Assembly: GCF_041276405.1 (NCBI RefSeq)
Contig: NZ_JBGGGT010000001.1
Location: 1,999,001-2,063,000 of the forward strand
Origin: Microvirga sp. TS319
Lineage (GTDB): Bacteria > Pseudomonadota > Alphaproteobacteria > Rhizobiales > Beijerinckiaceae
Direction: 5' to 3'
DNA: 64,000 nucleotides
Shown: positions 18,953 through 31,250 of the stretch, piece after piece
Layout: each line of letters opens with the position of its first letter
Numbering within the stretch: the stretch's first letter is position 1
The notes under the pieces: model-generated
Database searches by the model: none
What the model saw: the letters and a program-made list of their open reading frames with translations, nothing else
What the model was told of the DNA's origin: nothing
Position numbers and translations under genes: made by a program

Positions 18953-19276
18953 TTTGGGATTGTTTCGAAGCGTCCACAGGCGGCAGATAGGGAAGCGCCT
19001 ATTTTGGCCGGTCCGGAACGGATAAGCAATGGTGGGCGAACCGTTCCGGTGATGGATCTCCTGGTTGCCGCCTTGGCACGGTATGGAATGTCGCAGCGCC
19101 AGTTGAGAAGGTTGCGCGAAACGCCGAGGCGAGGCCCAGGCATGTGCGGGATGTCCCATTCAGCCCTGCCTTGCGCGAAACGAAGCCGATCCTGGTGGCT
19201 CCGCACGTCCTCGTAGGACAAACCACACCTGAACCAGGCTGGAACCCGAGCTTCGGAGGGCTACAGTATCGGGCGT

Positions 19277-19367
19277 GGCATCGAACTCACGTCCGATGCC
19301 TTACGCTTTGTGTTTCGAGCATCTTTTCACGCAAATCCGGTGCCCACTTTTGCGTTCGATGCTCTAA
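19277..19367. repeat. Intergenic palindrome, GCATCGAAC/GTTCGATGC type
   Basis: Begins GCATCGAACTCACGTCCGAT and ends TTGCGTTCGATGCTCTA, directly overlapping the TAG stop of the lyase gene to its right. The rest of the 18953-19363 gap shows no gene. Confidence 0.75.
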
Positions 19368-20293
19368 TGACCGTTCGTGCGGTCCGGCATGCCCTCCGGC
19401 GTCAGTGTGCGGACAATGCTGTCATCCAGAGCCTCGTATTCGTGATAGGCGATCGTCCGGTAGAGCTCCTTACGGGTTTGCATGCGCTCCAGCATGGTCT
19501 GCGTGCCGCCATCACGGACAATGGCTTCGTACAGTTCTTCGTGCGCCTTTGCGGCCACCCGGAGGGCGCTGACAGGCCAGATAACCATACGATATCCCAT
19601 GTCCTGAAACTCGTTCGCGCTGAAGAACGGCGTTTTTCCGAATTCGGTCATGTTCGCCAGCAACGGGGCATTCACACGTCTTGCGAACTCCCGAAACATC
19701 TCGGCATCGTGAAGGGCCTCGGGGAAGATCGCGTCAGCGCCCGCCTCGAGATAGAGCTTCGCACGCGCGACAGCGCCCTCAAGCCCTTCGCTCGCAGCCG
19801 CATCCGTCCGCGCAATGATATAGAGATGTCGGCGCGCTTTCGCGGCGGCGGCGACTTTGGCAGCCATGTCCTGCGGTGAGGCCAACTTCTTGTCGTTCAG
19901 ATGCCCGCATTTCTTGGGCAGAATCTGATCCTCGATATGGACAGCGGCGGCGCCCGCATCCTCGAAACTGCGGACCATGTGCATGACATTGAGGACCTCG
20001 CCGTACCCCGTGTCGCCGTCCACGAGGATCGGCAGACCGGACGAACGGGCGATCTGCCGGATGAAGAAGCAGACCTCGTCGACCGTGATGATGCCCAGAT
20101 CCGGCAGCCCCATCGATGCACTCATCGCCGCCCCCGACAGATAGAGCGCCCCAAATCCCGCTGCCTTGGCCTGGAGCGCCGCCAGACCGTTGTAGGCTCC
20201 CGGGATCTGCAGGATTTCGGGGCGGCCCAGCAACTCACGGAACCGATCTCCGGCGTTGGTCGTGGGAAGGTCTTTTGCAACGAGATACGGCAT
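19364..20293 (-). CDS. Isocitrate lyase/PEP mutase family enzyme, methylisocitrate-lyase (PrpB)-like
   Basis: About 309 residues from ATG 20293 (MPYLVAKDLPTTNAGDRFRE), which has GAAGGG about nine bases upstream. TIM-barrel motifs include GAYNGLAALQAKAAGFGALY, LPILVDGDTGYGEVLNVMHM, and the catalytic loop ILPKKCGHLNDKKL, the KKCGH signature of methylisocitrate and isocitrate lyases. It should cleave a 2-methylisocitrate-like acid to succinate and a 2-oxoacid. Next upstream are prpF and acnD on the same strand, so it forms a catabolic module with them. Related enzymes cleave dimethylmalate or oxaloacetate, so the substrate is inferred. Confidence 0.85.
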   Translation of the reverse strand: MPYLVAKDLPTTNAGDRFRELLGRPEILQIPGAYNGLAALQAKAAGFGALYLSGAAMSASMGLPDLGIITVDEVCFFIRQIARSSGLPILVDGDTGYGEVLNVMHMVRSFEDAGAAAVHIEDQILPKKCGHLNDKKLASPQDMAAKVAAAAKARRHLYIIARTDAAASEGLEGAVARAKLYLEAGADAIFPEALHDAEMFREFARRVNAPLLANMTEFGKTPFFSANEFQDMGYRMVIWPVSALRVAAKAHEELYEAIVRDGGTQTMLERMQTRKELYRTIAYHEYEALDDSIVRTLTPEGMPDRTNGH

Positions 20294-20399
20294 CGTGGAA
20301 CCCTTCTTCATTCTCTTCTGACTAAGCAATGTCGGCCGGACCGGCCTCAATGGCCGTGGCTTTCACGCGAGGACTGGCTTCTCTCAGGCGCCAATGCCC

Positions 20400-21584
20400 T
20401 CAGGTGCCTGGGCCATCAGGCGACTTGGGAATCAAGCGTGTTGGGACAAGCACGGCCCCTTCCATGAGGCGCCGAGCCGTCCTGTAGACGACCGCCTCTC
20501 GGGCGAAGGCTTCTCCATTCTTCGCCTCTACCACGGATGCAACGGGGATGACCCCGGACGGGTGGGCGACCCGGATATCGGCCCCGGACCCGGGATCCGA
20601 GGACGCCAGCCGGCTCGCGATCGTCCCTTTAATTCTCACGGCCACCGCAAGACACATGGCGGCGGTCAGCGGGGTTGCGCGATGAGGCTGCCCCGCCGAG
20701 ATCATGCGGGTCATGATGTCCATGTCGGTCGCGGACAAGCGGCTTCCTTTCAAAGTCGTGGCTTCCCCAGGGGCTGCGAGAAGCGAGACAATGGGAAGAT
20801 TTCGCGTGCGTGTCCGCGCCTCATCCTCGTCTGCGACGATCCCCATTCTCACGGCAGCCGCCACCCGGAGCGCCTCGAAGAGCGCGAGCGCCTTCGGATC
20901 GCCCGCCAGCTCGTCCGGATGTTCAGCCCCCGTGAAGCCCAAGGCTGCGGCTTCCACGAACACGGTGGGATTGGCCGCATCGACCAGTGAAACGGCAAGC
21001 CGCCCGCCCCCCTCTATCTCGAGAAAATCCTGCACATTGCCTGTCGGCAGCAGCCGACCGGTCGCCGCTCCGCCGGGCTCCAAGAAGGACAACCGAATCG
21101 GAGCCCCCGTTCCGGCCACTCCGTCCAAATGAAAATCGCCTTCGATAGCGGCCTTTCCATCGACGATCGGGAACTGGGCCACGATGATCTTGCCCGTATT
21201 CGTATTATGAATCCGGACCTTTGCGACCGTGCCGTCGGGCCGGACCAGCCCTTCGTCGACCGCGAAGGGCCCGATGGCGGAGGAGATGTTTCCGCAATTC
21301 GCCTTGTACTGGACCAACGGCTCTCCGACCGCGACTTGCGCGAAGGTGTAGTCCACATCCGCATCGGGCCTCCTCGAAGGGCCCACGACAGCGACTTTGG
21401 ACAAGGATGACATCCCGCCTCCCAGCCCATCGAGCTGACGTCCGTTCGGATCCGGGCTCCCGATCGCGGCGAGAAAGACGGGATCCCAATCCGCTTTGTC
21501 CTTGGGAAGATCCTCGGGCCGGAAGACGATCGCTCGGCTGGTTCCGCCCCGCATGTAGACGGCTCGAACTGGAATCTGTGGCAT
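20400..21584 (-). CDS. prpF: PrpF-family 2-methylaconitate/aconitate isomerase
   Basis: 394 residues from ATG 21584 (MPQIPVRAVYMRGGTSRAIV), full length for PrpF; the longer upstream frame is acnD sequence out of frame. The two-fold DAP-epimerase-like structure is suggested by the MRGGTSR start, CGNISSAIGPFAVDEGLV with a catalytic cysteine, and a second-half LPIVSLLAAPGEATTLKGSR. PrpF isomerises trans- to cis-2-methylaconitate (and trans-aconitate) after AcnD. Only 29 bp separate it from acnD, so the two are clearly coexpressed. Confidence 0.92.
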   Translation of the reverse strand: MPQIPVRAVYMRGGTSRAIVFRPEDLPKDKADWDPVFLAAIGSPDPNGRQLDGLGGGMSSLSKVAVVGPSRRPDADVDYTFAQVAVGEPLVQYKANCGNISSAIGPFAVDEGLVRPDGTVAKVRIHNTNTGKIIVAQFPIVDGKAAIEGDFHLDGVAGTGAPIRLSFLEPGGAATGRLLPTGNVQDFLEIEGGGRLAVSLVDAANPTVFVEAAALGFTGAEHPDELAGDPKALALFEALRVAAAVRMGIVADEDEARTRTRNLPIVSLLAAPGEATTLKGSRLSATDMDIMTRMISAGQPHRATPLTAAMCLAVAVRIKGTIASRLASSDPGSGADIRVAHPSGVIPVASVVEAKNGEAFAREAVVYRTARRLMEGAVLVPTRLIPKSPDGPGT

Positions 21585-21613
21585 ATCAGGTGACCTTATC
21601 GACGGGTTCGGTC

Positions 21614-24277
<2,664 letters not shown>

Positions 24278-24302
24278 GAAATCCGTGTTCGAAACGACGA
24301 CA

Positions 24303-25034
24303 TTATCGCTGCGGCTTGTGCTTCGACGTGCTTGAGGAGGCGCCTGAGGCCGCCCCGGGCGCGGCGCTGACCGACAAGCCCGCCCTCGCGGCGGCGATAT
24401 GACGACGCATGGTCAGTTCGGCCAGTTCTGCGTCGCGATCCGCCAGGGCGTCCGCGATCCGGCGGTGTTCGACGAAGGCGCGCCGCACGCGCCCGGCAAT
24501 TCGCCTCTGCCGACGGCGGCACAGTCGGATGAGATTGTAATACTCGCCGCAGAGCAGATTGATGAGGGTCTCGTTGCGGCTGCACTTGACGATGAAAAGA
24601 TGAAAATCGTCGTCGGGATCACCCTGAAGATCCTCGATATTGAAGGTGCTTTCGTCGAGATGGGCCTCATGCCGGGCCAGGATAAGCCGCAACTGCTCGA
24701 TCTCGGCGTCGCTGATCCGGATTGCCGCTTCCCGCGCGGCCATTCCTTCAAGCGCCTCGCGCACCACGAAGATCTCCTGGATCTTCTCGGGCGTCAGCTC
24801 GATCACACGTGCGCCGACATGCGGGGCGCGTGTCACGAGCTTCCGTTCCTCCAGACGGCTGATGGCCTCCCGGAGAGGAGCCCTGCTGGTCCCGAGCTGT
24901 CGCGCCAGCTCCGGCTCGCTCAGCTTCTCGCCCGGCTGGAGCTGCCCCCGCAAGATGGCGTCGCTGAGCTGGTTCAGGATGCGGTCGGCCGTGGTCAGCC
25001 TCTCATCCACATCGTTTGATGGCTCTCCTGACAT
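24303..25034 (-). CDS. GntR-family (FadR/FCD) regulator of the prp-like module
   Basis: 243 residues from ATG 25034, chosen because GAGGAGA lies six bases upstream. The N-terminal winged HTH (LSDAILRGQLQPGEKLSEPE; LGTSRAPLREAISRLEERKL) is followed by an FCD ligand-binding domain with metal-binding FHLFIVKCSRNETLINLLCG and VEHRRIADALADRDAELAEL. It precedes acnD by 25 bp on the same strand and is divergent from a TctC-type binding protein, so it likely represses both sides in the absence of a carboxylate ligand. Confidence 0.92.
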   Translation of the reverse strand: MSGEPSNDVDERLTTADRILNQLSDAILRGQLQPGEKLSEPELARQLGTSRAPLREAISRLEERKLVTRAPHVGARVIELTPEKIQEIFVVREALEGMAAREAAIRISDAEIEQLRLILARHEAHLDESTFNIEDLQGDPDDDFHLFIVKCSRNETLINLLCGEYYNLIRLCRRRQRRIAGRVRRAFVEHRRIADALADRDAELAELTMRRHIAAARAGLSVSAAPGAASGASSSTSKHKPQR

Positions 25035-25088
25035 TCGGCATCTCCTCACCCTGGTCTCTACACTCCTCGCGGCTCAATCGTCAAGAAG

Positions 25089-25159
25089 TGTCGACAATGT
25101 TCGAGTAATCAGGCTATCAATTGTCATAATTACCGTCTTTATCAGAGAGATTGTCGACA
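25089..25159. promoter_or_regulatory. Paired TGTCGACA palindromes, candidate GntR operators
   Basis: The 8-bp palindrome TGTCGACA occurs at 25089-25096 and again at 25152-25159, 63 bp apart (about six helical turns), in the AT-rich divergent region between the GntR and TctC genes. Both extend as ATTGTCGACA in opposite orientations. Location and spacing suit two operators of one regulator. Confidence 0.55.
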
Positions 25160-25334
25160 TTGATGCTTGACAAGCCCTCGGCTCCGGGATCGAATGAGGG
25201 ACATGCAGCGCGCAATATCGATCCGCTGCCAACAACAAGCCGCCCAACTGCGTGGAGAAGGCGGCCGTCAATCGATGAACCCAAGCAGCACGCCGCTGCC
25301 AGAGGCATCTCTGCAAAAACGCTCCGGAGGAACC

Positions 25335-26309
25335 ATGCCCTACTCTCGCAGAACAATCCTGCACACCGCCGTTGCAACCGTCGTTGCAACGATCCTTTCG
25401 ACTGCCGCCATTGCCCAAGACAAGGACTTCAAGATCCTGATCCCCAGCGGTCCGGGCGGAGGCTGGGATCAGACGGCACGCGCCATGCAGCAGGCCCTGA
25501 TGCAATCGGGCGTCGCCAAGGGCGTGCAGGTCACGAACGTTCCGGGCGCAGCCGGAGCCATCGGCCTCGCTCAGTTCGTCAACAACACGAAAGGCGATCC
25601 CAGCCAGCTCATGATGAGCGGATCGGCCATGGTGAGCGGAATCCTGACGAACAATGCACCGGTCAAACTCGATCAGGTGACGCCGATCGCTCGCTTGATG
25701 GCCGAATACCTCGCTGTCGTGGTACCGCCGGATTCTCCGATCAAGACGGCGAAGGACCTGATGGATCGCGTGAAGGCCGATCCGGCTAAAGTCACCTGGG
25801 GCGGGGGAGCGGCAGGCGGGATCGATCATGTCGCCGTAGGCCTGTTCACGAAGCTCGCTGGAGTCGATCCGGGAAAAATGAATTATGTCGCCTTCTCGGG
25901 CGGCGGAGAGGCCCTCGCGGCGATCCTCGGCGGCAAGGTGACGGCCGGCATCTCCGGCTACGGCGAGTTCGAAAGCCAGATCAAGGCCGGCAAGTTGCGC
26001 CTGGTTGGAATTACGTCGGCCAGCCGCATTCCCGAGATCGATGCTCTGACTTTCAAGGAGCAGGGGGTCGATCTCGAAGTGCTGAACTGGCGTTCGGTAA
26101 TGGCGGCGCCAGGAATTACACCCGACCAGAAAAAGGACATCACGACGGCCATCGAGGCGATGGCGAAATCGAAGGAATGGCAGGAGATTCTCAAGCAGAA
26201 GAACTGGGCCGATTCCTATCTGCCGGGCGACGCCTTCGCCAAATTCCTGGCGGAGGATCAGGCGCGTACCAAGGAGGTTCTGACCTCCCTGGGACTTGTC
26301 AAATCATAG
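25335..26309 (+). CDS. TctC/Bug-family tricarboxylate-type substrate-binding protein
   Basis: 324 residues from ATG 25335, with GGAGG five bases upstream. A signal peptide (RRTILHTAVATVVATILSTA, cleavage near AIAQDK) is followed by the TctC fold: ILIPSGPGGGWDQTARAMQQ, VTNVPGAAGAIGLAQFVNNT, and AGGIDHVAVGLFTKLAGVDP. Bug proteins capture carboxylates in the periplasm for TctAB-type permeases. No tctA or tctB is nearby, so the permease lies elsewhere or the protein acts as a sensor. Context points to a (methyl)citrate, aconitate or tricarballylate-like ligand. Confidence 0.9.
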   Translation: MPYSRRTILHTAVATVVATILSTAAIAQDKDFKILIPSGPGGGWDQTARAMQQALMQSGVAKGVQVTNVPGAAGAIGLAQFVNNTKGDPSQLMMSGSAMVSGILTNNAPVKLDQVTPIARLMAEYLAVVVPPDSPIKTAKDLMDRVKADPAKVTWGGGAAGGIDHVAVGLFTKLAGVDPGKMNYVAFSGGGEALAAILGGKVTAGISGYGEFESQIKAGKLRLVGITSASRIPEIDALTFKEQGVDLEVLNWRSVMAAPGITPDQKKDITTAIEAMAKSKEWQEILKQKNWADSYLPGDAFAKFLAEDQARTKEVLTSLGLVKS

Positions 26310-26335
26310 GCGGACGTCTCCGCGCTCTCCGACAG

Positions 26336-26365
26336 ACGCCGCGCCTTCGCGCGGCGTTTCTTTTT
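26336..26365 (+). terminator. Rho-independent terminator after the TctC gene
   Basis: ACGCCGCG (26336-26343) pairs with CGCGGCGT (26350-26357) around CCTTCG, followed by TTCTTTTT. It lies 27 bp after the TctC stop. Confidence 0.85.
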
Positions 26366-26469
26366 ATCTCAAGTCCTTTTCCGCGAAGTGGATCCAATTC
26401 GCGGTCCAACGATGCAACAGAGCGCAGCTGCCGGGGACTTCGGCACCGGGCAGTCGCGGTGTGAGTTCG

Positions 26470-26495
26470 GGAACCAAACGGCTACGGTGTCCGTT
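26470..26495 (+). promoter_or_regulatory. Candidate EcfG-type promoter upstream of the CorA-like gene
   Basis: GGAAC at 26470-26474 and CGTT at 26492-26495 with a 17-bp spacer match the alphaproteobacterial general-stress promoter. It lies about 160 bp before the CorA-like start; the rest of 26366-26652 shows nothing else. Confidence 0.45.
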
Positions 26496-26652
26496 GGTCG
26501 CGCTGGCTCTCGATGTCGGAGCAGCCGGTTTGCCGTTGTTGTTTTGGTTTGGAGTTTCTTTCATGCGACAAGCCCCGAAATCATCTCGATACGAGCAGGA
26601 CGAAAGGGCCCGACCGGCCGTCAGATCCTTTCCGGCCGCGTGAAGGTGTCCA

Positions 26653-27696
26653 ATGCGGCACGACCAGCACAACGTCGGGGAAGATCATGAAAGCACGCGA
26701 TCGGCCTCTGTTCATGCCTATCTGTACGATGCGGACGGCCACGATCGCGAGGTGGCGCTCGACGGGCTGTGCATCCGGGACCTCGGCGAGCGCAACCTGC
26801 TCTGGGTCGATGTCGGCACTCGGGACCGTCAGGTTCTCGAGCCTCTGGTCGGGCTGTTCGATCTCAAGAGGGATTCGCTTCGCGAGTTGCTGCACCCGCA
26901 GGACGACCTCTATCTCGACAACTATGGGGAGTATTTCCAGTTCGACGTCGTGGCGCTCAGCCCGGTAGGCGAGAGTGGGCATGAGGCATGGCTGCCGAGG
27001 CACCGGGCCGTGCACCTGGAATTTCTCGTCGGGCCACGATGGATCATGACTGTCCATGACGGAGACCTGCCGTTCCTGCGAGCCTTTCGCGAACAGGACA
27101 AGGGCGAAACCCTGATCGGTGCCTTAAGCCCGCCGGCCCTTGTGGCATCGCTCCTCGATTGGCATCTCACCGCCTATTTCGATGCCCTTACCGCCCTCGA
27201 GGCCTTCCTCGACCACCTGGATGAGACTATGCTCACCCGTGCCGCCAAGCGCAGTCTTCTGCCGGGCGTCGTCGAGGTGCGCCGGCGCGTGTCGCGACTC
27301 CGACGGCTGCTCGCGTCGCACCGTCTTGTGTTCTATGGCCTGTCCCGGCCCGACTTCGCCCATGTGGTGGAATCGGACGCATCCTCGCATTATCGCTCCT
27401 TGGAGCGACGTTTCGAGCGCGCGGTGGACGCGGTCGATCATGCCCGGGATCTCGTCAACGGGTCCTTCGATCTCCTCACCACACGCACAGCCGAGGCGAC
27501 CAACGACCTGGTGCGCCGTCTCACCTTCGTCACCCTCCTGCTGGGCGTGTTCAGCGCCATCGCGGGCATTTTCGGGATGAATTTCGAGATCCCGTATTGG
27601 CATTGGGGAGCGGAGGGCTTCTGGGGAGTGATCTCGGCCCTGGTATCCGTGAGCATCGGCGTGACCGTGGTCGCCCGGCGCAGAAACTGGATTTAA
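26653..27696 (+). CDS. CorA/ZntB-family divalent cation transporter
   Basis: 347 residues. A large cytoplasmic N-terminal domain (LLWVDVGTRDRQVLEPLVGL; HLEFLVGPRWIMTVHDGDLP) and a long helix (LVNGSFDLLTTRTAEATNDL) precede two C-terminal membrane helices. The family pore motif GMN is present (IFGMNFEIPYWHWGAEGFWG). CorA-type pentamers move Mg2+, Co2+ or Zn2+; the loop after GMN is not the usual MPE, so the ion is uncertain. ATG 26653 has GAAGGTG upstream. The stop codon runs directly into a palindromic repeat. Confidence 0.9.
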   Translation: MRHDQHNVGEDHESTRSASVHAYLYDADGHDREVALDGLCIRDLGERNLLWVDVGTRDRQVLEPLVGLFDLKRDSLRELLHPQDDLYLDNYGEYFQFDVVALSPVGESGHEAWLPRHRAVHLEFLVGPRWIMTVHDGDLPFLRAFREQDKGETLIGALSPPALVASLLDWHLTAYFDALTALEAFLDHLDETMLTRAAKRSLLPGVVEVRRRVSRLRRLLASHRLVFYGLSRPDFAHVVESDASSHYRSLERRFERAVDAVDHARDLVNGSFDLLTTRTAEATNDLVRRLTFVTLLLGVFSAIAGIFGMNFEIPYWHWGAEGFWGVISALVSVSIGVTVVARRRNWI

Positions 27697-27830
27697 AGCA
27701 TCGAACGCGGGAATTGGGAGCTGGGTTTGCGTGAAAAGTGGATCAAAAACATAGGACTTACGACATCGGATGCGGATGTGATGTCACGTCCGATGCTGGA
27801 GAGCTGATTCCACGCCAGCGGAATCAGCTC
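27697..27830. repeat. Two adjacent intergenic palindromes after the CorA-like gene
   Basis: The first (27697-27797) runs from AGCATCGAACGCGG to CACGTCCGATGCT and starts next to the TAA stop. The second (27802-27830) pairs AGCTGATTCC with GGAATCAGCT. Both variants recur elsewhere in the window. Confidence 0.75.
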
Positions 27831-27906
27831 TTTTCGTTGGTGTGCCGCATTCTTGACGGCGCACCGATCCACATGGCCGTTAAAGGCCCCAAGCCTCCGA
27901 GGGCGC

Positions 27907-29337
27907 TCAGATGGCCTGCACGAGCTGATCGATGCTGGCCTTGGCGTCGCCGTAGAACATGCGGGTGTTGTCCTTGTAGAAGAGCGGGTTCTCGATTCCG
28001 GAATAGCCCGTCCCCTGCCCGCGCTTCGACACGAAGACCTGCTTGGCCTTCCAGACCTCGAGAACCGGCATCCCGGCGATCGGGCTGTTCGGATCCTCCT
28101 GGGCGGCCGGGTTCACGATGTCGTTCGAGCCGATGACGATCACCACGTCCGTCGCGGCAAAGTCGTCGTTGATCTCGTCCATCTCCAGCACGATGTCATA
28201 AGGAACCTTGGCTTCGGCGAGCAGCACGTTCATGTGTCCCGGCAGGCGACCGGCGACGGGATGAATGGCGAACCGCACCTCTTTGCCCTTGGCTCGCAGG
28301 CGGCGCGTCAATTCCGACACCGATTGCTGGGCCTGCGCAACCGCCATGCCGTAGCCCGGCACGATCACGATGCTGTCCGCCTCCTCGAGCGCCGCCGCCA
28401 CTCCGTCGGCATCGATGGCGATCTGCTCGCCGGCGATCGCCATGACCGGGCCGGCGGTGGTGCCGAACCCGCCGAGGATCACGCTGATGAAGCTTCGGTT
28501 CATCGCCTTGCACATGATGTAGCTCAGGATGGCACCCGAGGAGCCGACCAGCGCGCCCGTGACGATCAGCAGATCGTTGCCGAGGGTGAAACCGATGGCC
28601 GCGGCCGCCCAGCCCGAGTAGCTGTTGAGCATCGAGACCACCACGGGCATGTCGGCCCCGCCGATTCCCATGATCAGATGATAGCCGATGAAGAACGCCA
28701 GAAGCGTCATCGCCACCAGCGTCCAGATGCCGGCCCCCTGCACGTACATCGCCAGAAGGATCAGCGAGAGCAGCGCTGCGCCTGCATTGAGCCCGTGCCC
28801 GCCGGGCAGCTTCTTCGCCTTGCCGCTCACCTGGCCGGCAAGCTTGCCGAAGGCGATCACGGAGCCGGTGAACGTCACCGCGCCGATGAACACGCCGAGG
28901 AACACCTCGACCTTGAGGATCGCGATCTCGACCCCGGTCTTGTGCGCGAGCACCCCGGCAAAGCCCGTGAGCGTCTGCCGCGCGGCCTCGTCCAGGGCGA
29001 GCACGCGCTGCAGTTCGAGCTCGGCGTTGAAGCCGATGAACACGGCCGCGAGACCGACGAAGGAATGCAGCGCCGCCACCAGCTGCGGCATCTCGGTCAT
29101 CTCGACCCGTTTCGCCACGTACCAGCCCAGGCCCGAGCCGATCACCAGCATGACGGCGATGACGGCATAATGGCCGACGCCCGGACCGAATACGGTTGCG
29201 CCCACCGCCAGCGCCATGCCGGCCATGCCGTACCAGACGGCCCGCTTGGCGCTCTCTTGGCCCGAGAGGCCTCCGAGCGACAGGATGAACAGGATAGCGG
29301 CCGCCACATAGGCCGCGGAGACGATTCCAACGCTCAT
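27907..29337 (-). CDS. pntB: NAD(P) transhydrogenase beta subunit
   Basis: 476 residues, full length PntB. The N-terminal half has about nine membrane helices (domain II); the C-terminal NADP(H)-binding domain III includes [20 protein letters not shown], the classic [14 protein letters not shown] loop, and [20 protein letters not shown]. It forms the proton-translocating transhydrogenase with PntA, making NADPH from NADH using the proton gradient. Gap to pntA is 15 bp. Nothing unusual is seen. Confidence 0.97.
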   Translation of the reverse strand: MSVGIVSAAYVAAAILFILSLGGLSGQESAKRAVWYGMAGMALAVGATVFGPGVGHYAVIAVMLVIGSGLGWYVAKRVEMTEMPQLVAALHSFVGLAAVFIGFNAELELQRVLALDEAARQTLTGFAGVLAHKTGVEIAILKVEVFLGVFIGAVTFTGSVIAFGKLAGQVSGKAKKLPGGHGLNAGAALLSLILLAMYVQGAGIWTLVAMTLLAFFIGYHLIMGIGGADMPVVVSMLNSYSGWAAAAIGFTLGNDLLIVTGALVGSSGAILSYIMCKAMNRSFISVILGGFGTTAGPVMAIAGEQIAIDADGVAAALEEADSIVIVPGYGMAVAQAQQSVSELTRRLRAKGKEVRFAIHPVAGRLPGHMNVLLAEAKVPYDIVLEMDEINDDFAATDVVIVIGSNDIVNPAAQEDPNSPIAGMPVLEVWKAKQVFVSKRGQGTGYSGIENPLFYKDNTRMFYGDAKASIDQLVQAI

Positions 29338-29352
29338 CGGACGATCTTCCTT

Positions 29353-30924
29353 CTACGACTTCTGGAACATGGCGAGCATCCGGCGCGTGACCAGGAAGCC
29401 GCCGACGATGTTGATCGTCGCGATCAGGAAGGACAGCGCCGCCAGGCTCACCACGAGCCAGTGGCTCGACCCCACCTGCAGCAGTGCTCCCAGGATCACG
29501 ATACCGGAGATGGCATTGGTGACGGCCATCAGCGGAGTGTGCAGCGAATGGCTCACGTTCCAGATCACCTGGAAGCCGACGAAACAGGCGAGCGCGAAGA
29601 CGGTGAAATGGGCCATGAAGCTCGCTGGGGCATAGGCTCCGATCAATGCAACCAGGAGGCCGCCCAGGACAAGCAGCCCGACCTGTGTCCTGGTCTGGCT
29701 CCTGAAAGCTGCAACCTCCTGCGCGCGCTTTTCCTCGCGGGTGAGCTCCTTCGGCTTGTCCTTCGGTTTGGCGGCGGCGATCGCCCGCACCTTGGGCGGC
29801 GGAGGCGGATAGGTGATGGCCCCCTCATGCGTCACGGTCGCTCCGCGGATCACGTCGTCGTCCATGTCGTGGACGATGGCGCCGTCCTTCTTGGGCGTCA
29901 GATCGGCCAGGAAGTGGCGGACGTTGTTGGCATAGAGGGTCGAGGCCTGAGCGGCCATGCGGCTCGGGAAATCGGTATAGCCGACGATGGTGACGCCGTT
30001 CTCGGTCACGATCTTCTCGTCCGGCACAGTCAGATCGCAGTTGCCGCCGCGCTCGGCCGCGAGATCGACGATCACGGAGCCCGGCTTCATGGCCTGCACC
30101 ATGTCGTCCGTCCATAGCTTCGGGGCCGGCCTTCCGGGAATCAGCGCGGTCGTGATGACGATGTCCATCTCGGGCGCGAGCTCGCGGAACTTGGCGAGTT
30201 GCTTCTCGCGGAACTCGGGACTGGAGGGCGCGGCATAGCCGCCGGTGGCGGCCCCGTCCTGCGCGTCCTCGAACTCCAGGAACACGAACTGAGCGCCCAT
30301 GGACTCGATCTGTTCGGCGACCTCGGGGCGTACGTCGAACGCATAGGTGACCGCGCCGAGCGAGGTCGCCGTTCCGATGGCGGCAAGCCCCGCGACGCCG
30401 GCGCCGACGACGAGCACCTTGGCGGGCGGGATCTTGCCGGCGGCCGTGACCTGGCCGGTGAAGAAGCGGCCGAAATGGTTGCCGGCCTCGATCACGGCGC
30501 GGTAACCGGCGATATTGGCCATGGAGGAGAGCGCGTCCATCTTCTGGGCGCGCGAGATGCGCGGCACCATGTCCATGGCGATGAGGGTAACGCCTTGCGC
30601 CCTTGCCAGCTCCAGAAGCTCTGAGTTCTGCGCCGGCCAGAAGAACGAGATCAGCGTCTGGCCGGGACGCAGCTGCGCGATCTCGGCCGCGACGGGCGGC
30701 TGCACCTTCGCAACCACATCGACCGCGGACAGCAGGGACGCCGCATCCGGCGCGACGGTCACGCCCGCCTCAGCGTAGGCCGCATCCGACAGTCCCGCGC
30801 TCGCCCCGGCCCCGGCCTCGACGAAGCACGCATGTCCGAGCTTCTGCAGCTGACGCGCGGATTCCGGCGTCAGAGCAACACGCCTCTCGCCAGGAGAGAT
30901 CTCCTTGAGTGCCCCTATCTTCAT
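29353..30924 (-). CDS. pntA: NAD(P) transhydrogenase alpha subunit (undivided)
   Basis: 523 residues carrying both the NAD-binding domain I and the C-terminal membrane part, which many alphaproteobacteria split into two genes. Domain I shows MKIGALKEISPGERRVALTP, KVLVVGAGVAGLAAIGTATS and VIVDLAAERGGNCDLTVPDE. A Pro-rich linker (PPPPPKVRAIAAAKPKDKPK, around residue 375) leads to four membrane helices. It partners PntB in the inner membrane. The undivided form resembles E. coli PntA. Confidence 0.97.
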   Translation of the reverse strand: MKIGALKEISPGERRVALTPESARQLQKLGHACFVEAGAGASAGLSDAAYAEAGVTVAPDAASLLSAVDVVAKVQPPVAAEIAQLRPGQTLISFFWPAQNSELLELARAQGVTLIAMDMVPRISRAQKMDALSSMANIAGYRAVIEAGNHFGRFFTGQVTAAGKIPPAKVLVVGAGVAGLAAIGTATSLGAVTYAFDVRPEVAEQIESMGAQFVFLEFEDAQDGAATGGYAAPSSPEFREKQLAKFRELAPEMDIVITTALIPGRPAPKLWTDDMVQAMKPGSVIVDLAAERGGNCDLTVPDEKIVTENGVTIVGYTDFPSRMAAQASTLYANNVRHFLADLTPKKDGAIVHDMDDDVIRGATVTHEGAITYPPPPPKVRAIAAAKPKDKPKELTREEKRAQEVAAFRSQTRTQVGLLVLGGLLVALIGAYAPASFMAHFTVFALACFVGFQVIWNVSHSLHTPLMAVTNAISGIVILGALLQVGSSHWLVVSLAALSFLIATINIVGGFLVTRRMLAMFQKS

Positions 30925-31060
30925 CGTCTGAGATCCTTAGAAACGTCGGTGAGCCCGGCCGATCATGCCGTCGCGGAACAGCGCCGGCAAGCGGGTCGGC
31001 CGAGCCGTTGAGGCGGGCTGCCCGCCGGGTCTCTTCCCGGCGGGATGGGAATATCGGCTT

Positions 31061-31250
31061 CTAGAGCATCGGACGTGAAAAGTGGATTCCACTTTTCGCT
31101 AGCAAGGCCCCGCGGGGTCCGGGCGATGGATTGGCGTCTAACTGTGCGCGGGCCTAGAGCTGTTTCCACTGACATGGAAACAGCTCCTACCTTTGGTGTG
31201 CCGCATTTTTGGACCGCGAACCGGATCCACCTCGCCGAAAAATGCTCTAA
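31061..31250. repeat. Cluster of three palindromic repeat variants
   Basis: AGAGCATCGGACGTGAAAAG near 31061, CTAGAGCTGTTTCC paired with GGAAACAGCTC near 31153-31187, and a third GAACCGGATCCACCTCGCCG ending AATGCTCTAATG next to the stop codon of the ABC ATPase gene. No gene is visible in 30925-31246. Confidence 0.75.

Noticed and set aside
27853..30117. 754-codon plus-strand open frame over pntAB
   Set aside because: Rich in His/Arg/Asp, no domain, and fully antisense to well-recognised pntA/pntB; a GC-rich shadow frame. The same applies to other long opposite-strand frames over soxA, acnD, dadA and the M24 gene.
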